From: JAFDVL01 sp043736395 | GTDB taxonomy: Bacteria; Acidobacteriota; Blastocatellia; RBC074 | Assembly: GCA_043736395.1 (NCBI GenBank) | Contig: JAYTCQ010000397.1 | Span: 1 to 30,548 of the forward strand | Direction: 5' to 3' | Length of the DNA stretch: 30,548 nt | Part shown: one piece after another, positions 1-8,031 of the stretch | Layout: each line of letters begins with the position of its first letter | How positions within the stretch are numbered: the stretch's first letter is position 1 | Notes under the pieces: generated by a model | What the model was told of the DNA's origin: nothing | The model's database searches: none | What the model saw: the letters and a program-made list of their open reading frames with translations, nothing else | Made by a program: the position numbers and the translations under genes

Positions 1-323
1 TGGATGCCTTGCAGTTCGCCGCTCGCATCAAACACATACGCAGCAATTTGTCGCCCTGCCTCGGTGATGCGTTCCGTTCCCATGATCGTAGTGATTTTAA
101 ATTCACGCGACCATTGCGAAACAGCCGTCATTACGCGTTCATGTTGCTCTCGGTCAAACGGCAGAACTGCAAAATCCAGACCGCGCAAACCGGGCAGCCA
201 CGCTTCAGGAAAGCACACAATCTCTGCGTCCTGCGCCGAAGCTTCAGACAGGAATTGCTTGATCTTATCCAGGCCTTAATCAAGGGTTGTAGCAATACGC
301 GGTGTTGCTAACGCGATAATCAT
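1..323 (-). pseudogene. Carbon-nitrogen hydrolase (nitrilase-like), N-terminal part with in-frame TAA, runs off left edge
   Basis: Reading the minus strand from the ATG at 323 gives MIIALATPRIATTLD, then TAA at 278-276, then an open frame in the same phase to the window edge. That frame continues GLDKIKQFLSEASAQDAEIV-CFPEAWLPGLRG. The beta-strand start and the C-F-P-E-x-W-x-P-G block (Glu about residue 40) match the first catalytic Glu region of the nitrilase superfamily, which hydrolyses nitriles or amides with a Glu-Lys-Cys triad in the cytoplasm. The Lys and Cys lie outside the window. TAA sits where CAA (Gln) would read normally, so a single C-to-T change would explain it. The start is 17 bases after the membrane-protein gene, so it is probably the third gene of that operon. 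No good internal start follows the stop. It could be a recent pseudogene or a base-call error; the family call is firmer than the broken status. Confidence 0.72.
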
Positions 324-340
324 GGGTAGCCTCAGAAATA

Positions 341-1555
341 CTAAAGGTAACTCAACCACCAATCTTTGCGCCGTCGTTTGATTTCTGCAAACCAACGACA
401 GAGCGGGTACAGCAATAATAATCCAACGAACCAAAACAGATAGACAACCCAGAGCGAAAAGCCAAGATTGCCGGGATTCGGCGAGGGTTTATCAAACAAT
501 CCGGCAAATTGCCAGGCTATCGGTTGACCTGCCAAATAACCGACTAAAACGGCTAATCCATGCGCTGACATCCATTGTCCAATATAGAAAAATAACGGCA
601 CACGTCCATAGGTGATAAAGACCTGTGATAATGCGCCAGATTGAATTTTTTCGAACCAACGCAGTGCAGGAAATGCGAATCCAATTGTCAGTAAAAGATA
701 AAGCAAGGAGGGTGGATATTTCGAAACATTGAGGAATGACATTAAAGTGAACCACCAATTTTTCTGCACACTCCAACGACTTGGATCGCCATAAATATTG
801 ATGGCGCGCAACAGTACAAATCCCACCAGCGAAACAGCTCCCAACTTGAGCAGCATTCGTTGCCGTCTTTCAGGTTCCCATTGATAGACGACGCCGAAAC
901 AATATCCCGCTGCCAAAACAGCAACCCAGGGAATAAGCGGATACAGCGCCAACACATAAACTTTTGGCGTCAGGTAAACCACCCCTTGTTGATGTAATAA
1001 AATCCAGACAGAACCCCAAAATCCCGGAAGCGGTTTGTCGGGAGCCGCCCAGGCATTTACCTGAATGCCATCAAGCAAATTATGAAGCGCGATTATGGCA
1101 ATGCTGGCAACCGCAACAACTCGCAGCGGTAAATAAATCAGTCCTGCCAACACAATCATTGAAACGCCAATCGCCCAGATCACTTGCAAGGTCGCCAGCA
1201 GGTGATAGTCGAAATTGAACCAGATCAGCGTGCGAATCAGGGTGAATTCCAATAAGATTAACCAAAATCCGCGCTTGATGAGAAACGCTGATAAATCGGC
1301 CTTGCTCTTGCCACTTAGCGTTTGCAGATAGGAACTGGTGCCTGCGAGGAAGACAAAAATCGGCGCGCAAAAATGTGTAATCCAGCGAGTAAAGAAAAGA
1401 ATGGTATTTGTCTTGGTCAGATCTGTCGGATCGAAGTCTAATGCATCCCGATGAAAAAAATCACGCGTATGATCCAGCAGCATAATAACCATCACGATGC
1501 CGCGTAGCAGGTCTACGGAATTGAGACGCCGGGTTTTGTTTTGAGCAGTATTCAT
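341..1555 (-). CDS. DUF1624 / heparan-alpha-glucosaminide N-acetyltransferase-like membrane protein
   Basis: 404 residues, very hydrophobic, with about ten likely membrane segments. The N-terminus has R-L-N-S-V-D-L-L-R-G followed by M-V-I-M-L-L-D-H-T-R-D (D28, H29). This is the hallmark start of the DUF1624/HGSNAT-type acyltransferase family, in which an LRG...DH motif precedes the first helices. A later T-H-F-C-A-P-I-F-V-F-L-A-G block is also typical. Eukaryotic relatives acetylate glucosamine of heparan sulphate across the lysosomal membrane; bacterial members are mostly uncharacterised, so an acyl-transfer role in the inner membrane is inferred. It starts 7 bases after the metalloprotease stop and precedes the nitrilase remnant by 17 bases, so the three are probably one operon. 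Full length for the family. Confidence 0.8.
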   Translation of the reverse strand: MNTAQNKTRRLNSVDLLRGIVMVIMLLDHTRDFFHRDALDFDPTDLTKTNTILFFTRWITHFCAPIFVFLAGTSSYLQTLSGKSKADLSAFLIKRGFWLILLEFTLIRTLIWFNFDYHLLATLQVIWAIGVSMIVLAGLIYLPLRVVAVASIAIIALHNLLDGIQVNAWAAPDKPLPGFWGSVWILLHQQGVVYLTPKVYVLALYPLIPWVAVLAAGYCFGVVYQWEPERRQRMLLKLGAVSLVGFVLLRAINIYGDPSRWSVQKNWWFTLMSFLNVSKYPPSLLYLLLTIGFAFPALRWFEKIQSGALSQVFITYGRVPLFFYIGQWMSAHGLAVLVGYLAGQPIAWQFAGLFDKPSPNPGNLGFSLWVVYLFWFVGLLLLYPLCRWFAEIKRRRKDWWLSYL

Positions 1556-1562
1556 AGGCTTT

Positions 1563-2297
1563 TTAGGGCTTTTCGGCGCGAATCATTTCTTCGACTACGC
1601 TTTGTTCGATTGGTTCAGTTAGCAAGCGTAGCACGCCCCAATGCTGCTTATCCAACAGATGTGCGACGAGTAAATTGAAACGCAAATAAAGACCGGATTC
1701 GGCATAATCCATCTTTGGATCATTGGCTAAAAAAAGTTGTTTCACTTCTTCGTAATTGAAGGTGGCACCTTTGCCGACATAATCGGCGTAGCCTTCGCGC
1801 TTCCATTGCGGCAAGCGATGATAAGCAATTGCGCCAATCGCCTGACCAGTTAAGCTGTGCGTAATTTCGTGGGCGATGAAATAATCCAAGGAGCGATCCG
1901 CCGCTACACGATTGCCGTTTGGCCCGATCAGACAATTTTCTTCAATGATTGAATCACGCAAAAAAATATTGGTTGTGAACGGATAATAATTGACGCCGCC
2001 TACGCCGTAAGAATACGTGAAAAAAATGCGTTGCCGCCAATGCGCATTGCAGATAAAAATCTGATGATTTTGCTGAGAAGAATAAAGCGGAGAAATCGCA
2101 AGTTTGGCTTCGGTCAATTCCAGTACGTGTTGCCCTGCTGCGGGCGTGAATGGTTGATCGGAATAGAGGGAGAGATTTTTTGCGTTAACCGGAGTCTGAA
2201 AAAAAGCGTGTGGAACGCAGAGTAAACAAATAATCACCGCGATAAATCCGAAGATTACTGCGACGAATTTTAGCAGAGATTTCTTTTGGAATTTCAT
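1563..2297 (-). CDS. Membrane-anchored HExxH putative zinc metallopeptidase
   Basis: 244 residues. A basic start (MKFQKKSLLK) leads into one long hydrophobic segment (about 10-28), a signal anchor or signal peptide. The key block is I-A-H-E-I-T-H-S-L-T-G (H143, E144, H147), followed about 20 residues later by W-K-R-E-G-Y-A-D-Y (E168). An HExxH helix with a downstream E-G-x-A-D is the zinc site of gluzincin-type peptidases such as the M48/M61-like 'peptidase MA-like' group. The domain would lie outside the cytoplasm. It is the first gene of a likely three-gene operon with the DUF1624 protein and the nitrilase remnant. The precise peptidase family is not recognised; proteolytic activity is inferred from the motif only. 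Confidence 0.62.
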   Translation of the reverse strand: MKFQKKSLLKFVAVIFGFIAVIICLLCVPHAFFQTPVNAKNLSLYSDQPFTPAAGQHVLELTEAKLAISPLYSSQQNHQIFICNAHWRQRIFFTYSYGVGGVNYYPFTTNIFLRDSIIEENCLIGPNGNRVAADRSLDYFIAHEITHSLTGQAIGAIAYHRLPQWKREGYADYVGKGATFNYEEVKQLFLANDPKMDYAESGLYLRFNLLVAHLLDKQHWGVLRLLTEPIEQSVVEEMIRAEKP

Positions 2298-2401
2298 TAG
2301 AAATACTTGTACTCCACGCCTCTTACATTTAGCCGCATAGAGTCAGGCTCATTCGGCGAAATTGCCAAGCTTCCAAAAGGGCGTCATGCTCTCGCGCGCA
2401 T

Positions 2402-3298
2402 TCATCGCGTGGGTTGGTCGGGACGCCAAAACGGTTCTGTTGCCGCCACAAATTCAATCGGAACGTCTTTGACAAATCCTTTCAGCCATTCGGCGCAATA
2501 CTTCATCCCGGCCTGTTCTGACACGACGTGACCCAGCACAATCAGCGCTTTTTTTTGTCCGGCAGCAATGGCATCCTGCACGTATTCGACTAACTCCCAT
2601 TCGTGCGTTTCGCCAATGACCAGCACATCCACTTCCGGTTTTGAGAGAAAAGGAATTCCCGGCATCAGACTGCAATTGCCCCAGCTGGCAATCACGCGCT
2701 TGACCGATAAATCAGGATTGCCGACCACGCGCATCGTACGAATTTTCAGTTTCGTTTGCATCTCTTTTGCCAGTTTGGAAAGCGGGACGTTCGGAAATGA
2801 AAACATGCGAAAATTTTGTGGATCGTTATTTTTCTCCCATCCGAGTTCTCGAATCATTCCTGAAGCAATGCCATCCATTGGCTTGTTTCCGTGCCAATGA
2901 TCGTGGAAGTGAAACACGACCATATTATTTTTTTTGAGAAAATCCAGCTTGTGCAGATACGTCGGGTCTTGCTGAATTTGGTCAACACGATCCTGATGCG
3001 AAAAGAACGTGGATTCATGTGTGATGACCATATTCTTTCCCGCCGCCGCAGCACGCTGCACGACATCGAGTGTCGCCATCATCGTAGTTGCGATTCCTTT
3101 GACGGGAGTCTCCGCAGTACCCGCAATGATGTTATCTACGGTCTGCGCACGCCACGGAATTCCGACTTGCGCTTTGATACGTTCGATCACTTGTCCGGCA
3201 GTGAGCGGCACAGCTTGCGCATGCGCAAGCTGTGCCGCTGCCAGTCCCATTGAACCAAGCAGAAACGTGCGGCGTGAGGCGGTGAAATCGTTCGTCAT
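2402..3298 (-). CDS. Nif3-like dinuclear metal protein with twin-arginine signal
   Basis: 298 residues from the ATG at 3298, preceded by AAAGGGAG at good spacing; a longer upstream reading into the esterase stop region is not credible as protein. Residues 7-17 read A-S-R-R-T-F-L-L-G, a Tat motif, then a hydrophobic stretch ending A-H-A-Q-A. The rest matches the Nif3/YqfO family: T-H-E-S-T (H94, E95), F-H-F-H-D-H-W-H (130-136), G-E-T-H-E-W-E (E230, H232) and G-H-V-V-S-E (H257, E261), the metal ligands of a two-metal site. Nif3 proteins are normally cytoplasmic and of uncertain function (GTP cyclohydrolase type 1 type 2-like is often annotated). Export is therefore odd. It follows the CE1-like esterase by 11 bases, so they are probably co-transcribed. 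Confidence 0.82.
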   Translation of the reverse strand: MTNDFTASRRTFLLGSMGLAAAQLAHAQAVPLTAGQVIERIKAQVGIPWRAQTVDNIIAGTAETPVKGIATTMMATLDVVQRAAAAGKNMVITHESTFFSHQDRVDQIQQDPTYLHKLDFLKKNNMVVFHFHDHWHGNKPMDGIASGMIRELGWEKNNDPQNFRMFSFPNVPLSKLAKEMQTKLKIRTMRVVGNPDLSVKRVIASWGNCSLMPGIPFLSKPEVDVLVIGETHEWELVEYVQDAIAAGQKKALIVLGHVVSEQAGMKYCAEWLKGFVKDVPIEFVAATEPFWRPDQPTR

Positions 3299-3309
3299 TA
3301 AGGCTCCCT

Positions 3310-4482
3310 TTAGCGAAATAGTTTCTGTGCGTACGCATTCAAATAAAGACGCCAGTTGATCCACGTATGCGCGCCGCTGGTGATGTTCATTTCATGTTTG
3401 ATGTTGTGCTTCTTCAAAATCTCATCCATGTTTTTTGAACCGGCAAACGCCAGCGTATCTTTCTCGCCGCAACTCAGTGAGAAAAGCTTGAGCTGCTTGT
3501 TGACCTTGTCGGCGCTGCTCAAAAAACTTTCACTGCGCTTGAGAAAATCTGCGCTGACTTGCGGATTAACGCCCGAACTCCAAACCGCGACGTAGGAAAA
3601 CGCATCGGGATTTGTTGTGACAATCCGCGTAGTTTGTCCGCCGCCCATTGAAAGTCCGGCAATGGCGCGATTAGCACTGCCAGTCGTAACGCGATATGTT
3701 TTCTCAACAAAAGGCACAATATCTTTCAGCAATTCGCTGGCGAATCTATCTTGAAAGGCGAGTTGCGCGACGGGGTCTTGCGGAATGCCTGGGATGACGG
3801 GCGGACGCGGCAAACTGCCGTTAGGCATCACAATCAGCATTGGCTTCGCTTTTCCTGCGGCAATCAAATTGTCGAGAATGAAGCCAGAGCGTCCAATCGT
3901 ACTCCAACCCGAATCTTCATCGCCGCCGCCGTGCAGCAAATAAAAGACGGGATATTTCGTACTGCTCGTGTCATAGCCGGGAGGGAAATAAATGTGCAAA
4001 CGGCGGTCTTCGTTCATCGTGGTGGACTTGTACCAAACCTTGCGAATCTCACCGTGCGGGACGGCTTTGACATCCTGGTACGCGGCAGCTTCACCGGGCA
4101 CAAAAACCATATTGTCAACGCTGGCGGTGCCCTGTTTGATCATCGCGTTTTTCGGATCAAGCGTACGCACGCCGTCAACCGTCAGCGAATAGCTGTAGAA
4201 ATCCGCTGGCAACGGCCCGACTGTGATTGACCACACGCCGTTGTCGTCTTTGGTCAGATTTCCACCTGTGCCTAAGCCTTGCGAAATCCAATCGCCGCCG
4301 AGCGTGACTTCGCTGGCCTTGGGCGCGTAGATATGAAAGACGACACGCCCATCGGACAACACCTCCGGCGACTTCAGCGTGTCATTCGGCGTGGGCCGAT
4401 TGGGCGGAGTTTGTGCTCCTGAAAAGGTAGCTGCCAGCAATACCCAACTAATTGCAGCAAAGAAAATATTTCGCTTTAACAT
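3310..4482 (-). CDS. Secreted CE1-like esterase (feruloyl/acetyl esterase type) with N-terminal CBM48-like domain
   Basis: 390 residues from the ATG at 4482; GAGG lies 9-13 bases upstream, whereas the in-frame TTG at 4503 has no support. Signal peptide about 1-23 (…A-A-T-F-S-G-A-Q). Residues about 35-130 resemble an early-set/CBM48 module (V-F-H-I-Y-A-P-K-A-S-E-V-T-L-G-G-D-W). Residues 140-390 are an esterase-D-type alpha/beta hydrolase (PF00756 type): Y-L-L-H-G-G-G-D, nucleophile G-L-S-M-G-G (S278), acid D342 and H372 in G-A-H-T-W. This architecture is typical of feruloyl esterases and related enzymes that remove hydroxycinnamate or acetyl groups from xylan. The Nif3-like gene follows 11 bases later. 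A related esterase without the N-terminal module lies at 27183-28469. Substrate is inferred. Confidence 0.84.
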   Translation of the reverse strand: MLKRNIFFAAISWVLLAATFSGAQTPPNRPTPNDTLKSPEVLSDGRVVFHIYAPKASEVTLGGDWISQGLGTGGNLTKDDNGVWSITVGPLPADFYSYSLTVDGVRTLDPKNAMIKQGTASVDNMVFVPGEAAAYQDVKAVPHGEIRKVWYKSTTMNEDRRLHIYFPPGYDTSSTKYPVFYLLHGGGDEDSGWSTIGRSGFILDNLIAAGKAKPMLIVMPNGSLPRPPVIPGIPQDPVAQLAFQDRFASELLKDIVPFVEKTYRVTTGSANRAIAGLSMGGGQTTRIVTTNPDAFSYVAVWSSGVNPQVSADFLKRSESFLSSADKVNKQLKLFSLSCGEKDTLAFAGSKNMDEILKKHNIKHEMNITSGAHTWINWRLYLNAYAQKLFR

Positions 4483-4619
4483 ATAGGGAGTCCTCGATTT
4501 CAAATCTTAAATTGGGCGTATGCCCCGGTTTAGTTCCCGCTAAAAAGTAGCGGTACGAATTCACTCAAATTTCAATCCTGTGGAAGGTGTGTGTTCGTTT
4601 CTTCAGTAGGAGATGAATC

Positions 4620-5006
4620 TCACCACGGCTCGTCATAAGGCAATGCATCAACATCGGCATCCACATAATCGGGCGCCGGGTCTTGCTGAAACCGAACTGC
4701 CGCAATCGTTGGCCTACCTTCTACTCACGCCTTGCATACTCTGTGCATGCCGTCCATGACTCTGCCGTTTGACGAAAGAATAATCGGATATGCCAAATCT
4801 GTTTCCAGAATTAATTTGGCGTGCATGGCAATTTCCCGGCAAACAGGTTTTGTTATTTCATCAAACCAAAACGATTCGTCCAGCTCGGCAATTTCTGTCA
4901 GCGCAATTTGTTGCACTGGAAAATTTCTACTGAGTTCGATCAGCCGATGAACATCCCAGATTAACCGGTGTCCTTCGATGTACTGAGAGTGATACTGTCG
5001 CCGCAT
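4620..5006 (-). pseudogene. Small ParB-like protein gene interrupted by in-frame TGA
   Basis: From ATG 5006 (M-R-R-Q-Y-H-S) the frame runs to TGA at 4727-4725 after …N-G-R-V-M-D-G-M-H-R-V-C-K-A. It then continues in the same phase for 34 clean codons (V-E-G-R-P-T-I-A-A-V-R-F … L-P-Y-D-E-P-W) to a TGA at 4622-4620. The D-G-M-H-R block resembles the D-G-x-H-R motif of ParB/Srx-fold proteins, and I recall small homologues that carry on through K-A-L-x-E-G-R. The downstream codons thus look like the true C-terminus, and the TGA replaces one sense codon, probably Leu. A GTG at 5012 overlaps the upstream stop and is an alternative start. Function unknown. Other genes here end normally in TGA, so a changed code is unlikely; a point mutation or sequence error is preferred. 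Confidence 0.7.
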
Positions 5007-5008
5007 AA

Positions 5009-6514
5009 TCACTTCATATCGGTATTGCTAACGAACGCGATCTTCTTGCTGTCAGGTGACCACGAAGGAACATTGATTGTGCCTTGTCCGCCGTAAAGAT
5101 ATGCAATCACTTTGGGCTTTCCGCTGCCAATCGGCATCAGGCGCAAGTAAACATGTTTGTAGAACGGGTGCGCGCCCGGCTCAATATCTTTCGGGAATGA
5201 AATGATGACGATCCATTTGCCATCGGGCGAAATGTGTGGAAACCAGTTGTTGAATTCGTCGTTCGTGATTTGTGTTTGCTCGCTGCCGTCCGGCTTCATC
5301 CGCCAGATTTGCATCAGTCCGGTGCGAAACGAATTGAAATAAATGTAATTGCCATCGGGTGTAAATTCAGGCCCATCGTCTACGCCTTTGGTTGTCGTCA
5401 TCTGAATTTCTTCGCCGCCTGCTGAAGAGATTTTGAAGACATCGAATTCGTCGCCGCGCTTGCCAGCAAACACCAACCATTTTTTGTCGGGCGACCAGCC
5501 ATGCAAATACGACGAGCCTTTGCGCGTAATTTTGACAGGCTTGCCGCCGCTCAGTGGCAACGTATAAATCATCGAAACGTTGCCGTCTTCTGCACTCGTA
5601 CTGCTGATGCCGAGTTGCTTGCCATCGAACGTCAGCACATGATCGTTGTTGTTGCGTTTGACTTCGCCCGTATCAAATAACGTCGGCGTGTTCGTCGCCA
5701 GATCAAAGCGATAGAGCAAACCGTTGTGATTGTAAATTAAGTATTTTCCATCGCGCGTCCAGTTGGGAGCCTGGAACGAATCTTTGACGCGGTACAAAAC
5801 TTTGCGCGTGTTCGTCGCCAAATCCATGACTTCTAAATTGCTGCCGATGTATTCGCGATACGGCACAAAATTGTCGCGCACAGGCACAGTGATTTCTACA
5901 TCACGAAACACGGCAGTTTCGGTGACAGCGTTGTTGTGCGAGCAAACATAAAGCCCGACATAGACTTCATCGCCGAGCGGCACATCAGAAATTTCTTTCG
6001 TGATAAACGTCTCGCCGAATTTGGCGACGGACATAATGTATTTGTTGTCGTGGCGTTCAAGTTGTACGACATCAAAGTTTTTTTCGGTGAAATCTACACG
6101 CTCTGTGATCGCAGATTTGGTACGGCGAAACTGCAACGAAGTCAGTCCGTCGCCGTGCAAACTAGCGTTGACGTGCGGCCCATCGGTGTCGAGATTCGGG
6201 CGAATGATCCAACCGATTTTGCGATGCGGGTCAGTGCCTTTGCCGAGGAATTCTGTCCGAGCGCGCAGAATAAAATTTCCTTTCACCCGCTTCCACGCGT
6301 AATGAAATTCATCTTTTTTATCCCACATGTTCGTGCCGGAGGCTTTGATTGTGTACGTCAATTTTTCAGCATCGTACACAACCGAACCCGGCGTAGCGAC
6401 TGCGCCGATGTCTTCGTGATGTTCGAATTGTCCGACAGGTTTTTGTTGTGCAAACGTGGCATTGGCCGCGACCAAAGTTGAGAAAATAGCTGCCACAAAT
6501 AATTTAAGAAACAT
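5009..6514 (-). CDS. Secreted PD40/TolB-like beta-propeller with N-terminal concanavalin-like domain
   Basis: 501 residues, AAAGG upstream of the ATG. Signal peptide ends near A-N-A-T-F-A-Q. Residues about 25-215 form a beta-rich domain (DUF1349/laminin-G-like; M-W-D-K-K-D-E-F-H-Y-A-W-K-R). Residues about 230-501 hold repeated PD40 motifs: P-N-W-T-R-D-G-K-Y-L, W-S-P-D-K-K-W-L-V-F, F-T-P-D-G-N-Y-I-Y-F, I-S-P-D-G-K-W-I-V and W-S-P-D-S-K-K-I-A-F. Such proteins are often mis-annotated as TolB or 'biopolymer transporter TolR'. No Tol-system gene is nearby, so a periplasmic or surface binding role in carbohydrate use is more likely. The ParB-like remnant starts at its stop codon. A close paralogue lies at 18439-19929. 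Confidence 0.8.
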   Translation of the reverse strand: MFLKLFVAAIFSTLVAANATFAQQKPVGQFEHHEDIGAVATPGSVVYDAEKLTYTIKASGTNMWDKKDEFHYAWKRVKGNFILRARTEFLGKGTDPHRKIGWIIRPNLDTDGPHVNASLHGDGLTSLQFRRTKSAITERVDFTEKNFDVVQLERHDNKYIMSVAKFGETFITKEISDVPLGDEVYVGLYVCSHNNAVTETAVFRDVEITVPVRDNFVPYREYIGSNLEVMDLATNTRKVLYRVKDSFQAPNWTRDGKYLIYNHNGLLYRFDLATNTPTLFDTGEVKRNNNDHVLTFDGKQLGISSTSAEDGNVSMIYTLPLSGGKPVKITRKGSSYLHGWSPDKKWLVFAGKRGDEFDVFKISSAGGEEIQMTTTKGVDDGPEFTPDGNYIYFNSFRTGLMQIWRMKPDGSEQTQITNDEFNNWFPHISPDGKWIVIISFPKDIEPGAHPFYKHVYLRLMPIGSGKPKVIAYLYGGQGTINVPSWSPDSKKIAFVSNTDMK

Positions 6515-6555
6515 GAAATCGCCTTTGTATAAATTCTTAGGTTGAAGAACGGGAG

Positions 6556-6698
6556 AAAACTGGCAGGAAAAAAGGGGGCAGGAAAAAAAGAATCATTATA
6601 AGATTTTAAAAATGCTCTATTAGCGAACGAGGAAGTGGCTCATTACTGAGTTGCAAAATCATTCTTTTTTCCTGCCCTCCTTTTTCCTGCCAGTTTTT
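6556..6698. repeat. Long purine-rich inverted repeat between two minus-strand genes
   Basis: Arms at about 6556-6597 and 6655-6698 are complementary over about 40 positions with two one-base gaps and two mismatches; the first 17 bases of the outer arm match exactly. Each arm holds two copies of GGCAGGAAAAA. The roughly 57-base loop has no coding signal. It fills the gap between the CE15 stop (6719) and the PD40 gene start (6514), so the left flank must also hold that gene's promoter. It may end transcription from the CE15 operon, or be a mobile palindromic element. Confidence 0.85.
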
Positions 6699-6718
6699 GC
6701 ACTAATAAGCCTTCCTGT

Positions 6719-8023
6719 TTATTTCGAATGCATCTGCATAAATTGTAAAAATAAATTGAAATCCGAAGGAATTGTCCCGTGTCCGCCCGCGTGCATCACA
6801 TACCCAAGTGTATGAAAAATTGTTTGTCCGGCGGCTGGCATTTCTTCCGTGTCGAGCGCTTGTTTGCCGAGTAATTTGAAAACAGGCGCGGCGGCTACGG
6901 CTGATAAAAATTCGCCTTTCGGGTCAGACCAAAAATCTTTGTCTCCGGTTTGCAACAGCACAGGACGCGGCGCAATCAACGACACTAACAAATTTCCATC
7001 CACCGGAAATTCATTCACGCGGTCGCCATACTTGCCATAATTTGCAGCAAACTGATAGGCGTAGCGCGTAGGCGCAGTCAGGTGCTTAATCGTTTCGCCG
7101 TAATTGCGACGGCTGAGAGCGGCTCCGCCCTCGCCGGAACAACTGGCAATCACCATCGCAAAACGCGGATCATTCGCGCCTGCCCACATCACGGTTTTGC
7201 CGAGGCGCGACACACCAAACAGCGCGACACGTTTCGCGTCAATTGATTTGTCCGTTTCAAAATAATCCAGCGCACGACTCGCGCCCCACGCCCACGCAGA
7301 AATTGTTCCCCATTCATTTGGCGCAGGTTCCGTTTGCCCAGGTTTGAGATAAAGCGAACGCACGCCGTGCTGAATTCCACCAGGAAAATCAGGGTCAATA
7401 TCGACGTAATAAACCGTCGCTACGCCGTAGCCTTGTTCGATGAAGGGCAAAACTTTCAAGCTGCCGAAGCGCCTATCTTTTGGCGCAGACACACGTTTTT
7501 TATCGCGGTTCCAAATTTCACCTTGCTTGATGCCGGGATCGTCTACGGCATTGGAATTGGCGGTGAAGCTAAGCTGAAAAAATAGTGGTACAGGCATCGT
7601 GGAATTCGCAGGCAAATAAATCAGCAAATCCATTTTCGGCCCGTTTTTATTGGGCGAAAAATACACCGTCACTTGTTTGCGCACCGCTTTGCCGTCGAAA
7701 ACAGGAGTGCCTTTATCAAAAATATCAAAGCTCATTCCGGCGGGACGTCCGGGGCTGCGTCCAAACTGATTTGCTTCGTATAAACGGATGATTTCAGGAC
7801 GCCGTTTTTGGTTCCATGTTTTGGCATCGCGCACAGGTTTTCCATTTAACAAGAGCAACGGATTGGGCAACGTATACGCCGCAATTTTCGCTTCATCGTA
7901 GTTGACGGGAATGCCCGCGACTTCGGCGGGAGGCGCGGTTTGTGTTTGAGCAGATGCAACGCAAGCCGCTAGGAGAAAAACAGAAATTAAGGTGGTGAAT
8001 GCACCACAGGTTTTGAATAACAT
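6719..8023 (-). CDS. CE15-type glucuronoyl esterase (acetylxylan-esterase-like), exported
   Basis: 434 residues from the ATG at 8023, which has AGAGG just upstream; the TTG at 8035 overlaps the previous stop and is less likely. The leader ends L-A-A-C (C21), a possible lipobox, or is cleaved after A-S-A-Q. The CE15 fold is recognised from W-A-W-G-A-S-R-A-L-D-Y-F, nucleophile G-V-S-R-L-G-K (S272), C-S-G-E-G-G-A-A-L-S-R-R (295-306), W-S-D-P-K-G (D367) and H-A-G-G-H-G (H411/H415). CE15 enzymes cleave the ester between 4-O-methylglucuronate of xylan and lignin alcohols. The Glu usually seen in E-S-G-x-G-G is Cys295 here, with E298 three residues on. It begins 8 bases after the IMPase-like stop, third in an operon with the isomerase. 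Confidence 0.8.
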   Translation of the reverse strand: MLFKTCGAFTTLISVFLLAACVASAQTQTAPPAEVAGIPVNYDEAKIAAYTLPNPLLLLNGKPVRDAKTWNQKRRPEIIRLYEANQFGRSPGRPAGMSFDIFDKGTPVFDGKAVRKQVTVYFSPNKNGPKMDLLIYLPANSTMPVPLFFQLSFTANSNAVDDPGIKQGEIWNRDKKRVSAPKDRRFGSLKVLPFIEQGYGVATVYYVDIDPDFPGGIQHGVRSLYLKPGQTEPAPNEWGTISAWAWGASRALDYFETDKSIDAKRVALFGVSRLGKTVMWAGANDPRFAMVIASCSGEGGAALSRRNYGETIKHLTAPTRYAYQFAANYGKYGDRVNEFPVDGNLLVSLIAPRPVLLQTGDKDFWSDPKGEFLSAVAAAPVFKLLGKQALDTEEMPAAGQTIFHTLGYVMHAGGHGTIPSDFNLFLQFMQMHSK

Positions 8024-8031
8024 AACGCCTC

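Noticed and set aside
4..311. Two plus-strand frames at the left edge
   Set aside because: They are antisense to the nitrilase-like frame, which has recognisable conserved blocks on the minus strand.
3751..4230. 159-codon plus-strand frame
   Set aside because: Antisense to the CE1-like esterase; shadow composition.
4537..4553. Small stem-loop (CCGCT/AGCGG) upstream of the CE1-like esterase
   Set aside because: Five base pairs only and no T-run; such stems are expected by chance.
4620..5006. TGA recoded as an amino acid (selenocysteine or altered code)
   Set aside because: Several intact genes end in TGA, no Cys-like active site falls at this codon and the homologous position seems to be Leu, so mutation or error is simpler.
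5009..6514. Tol-Pal transport gene
   Set aside because: Only PD40 blades resemble TolB; the N-terminal domain differs and no tolQ, tolR, tolA or pal gene is near.
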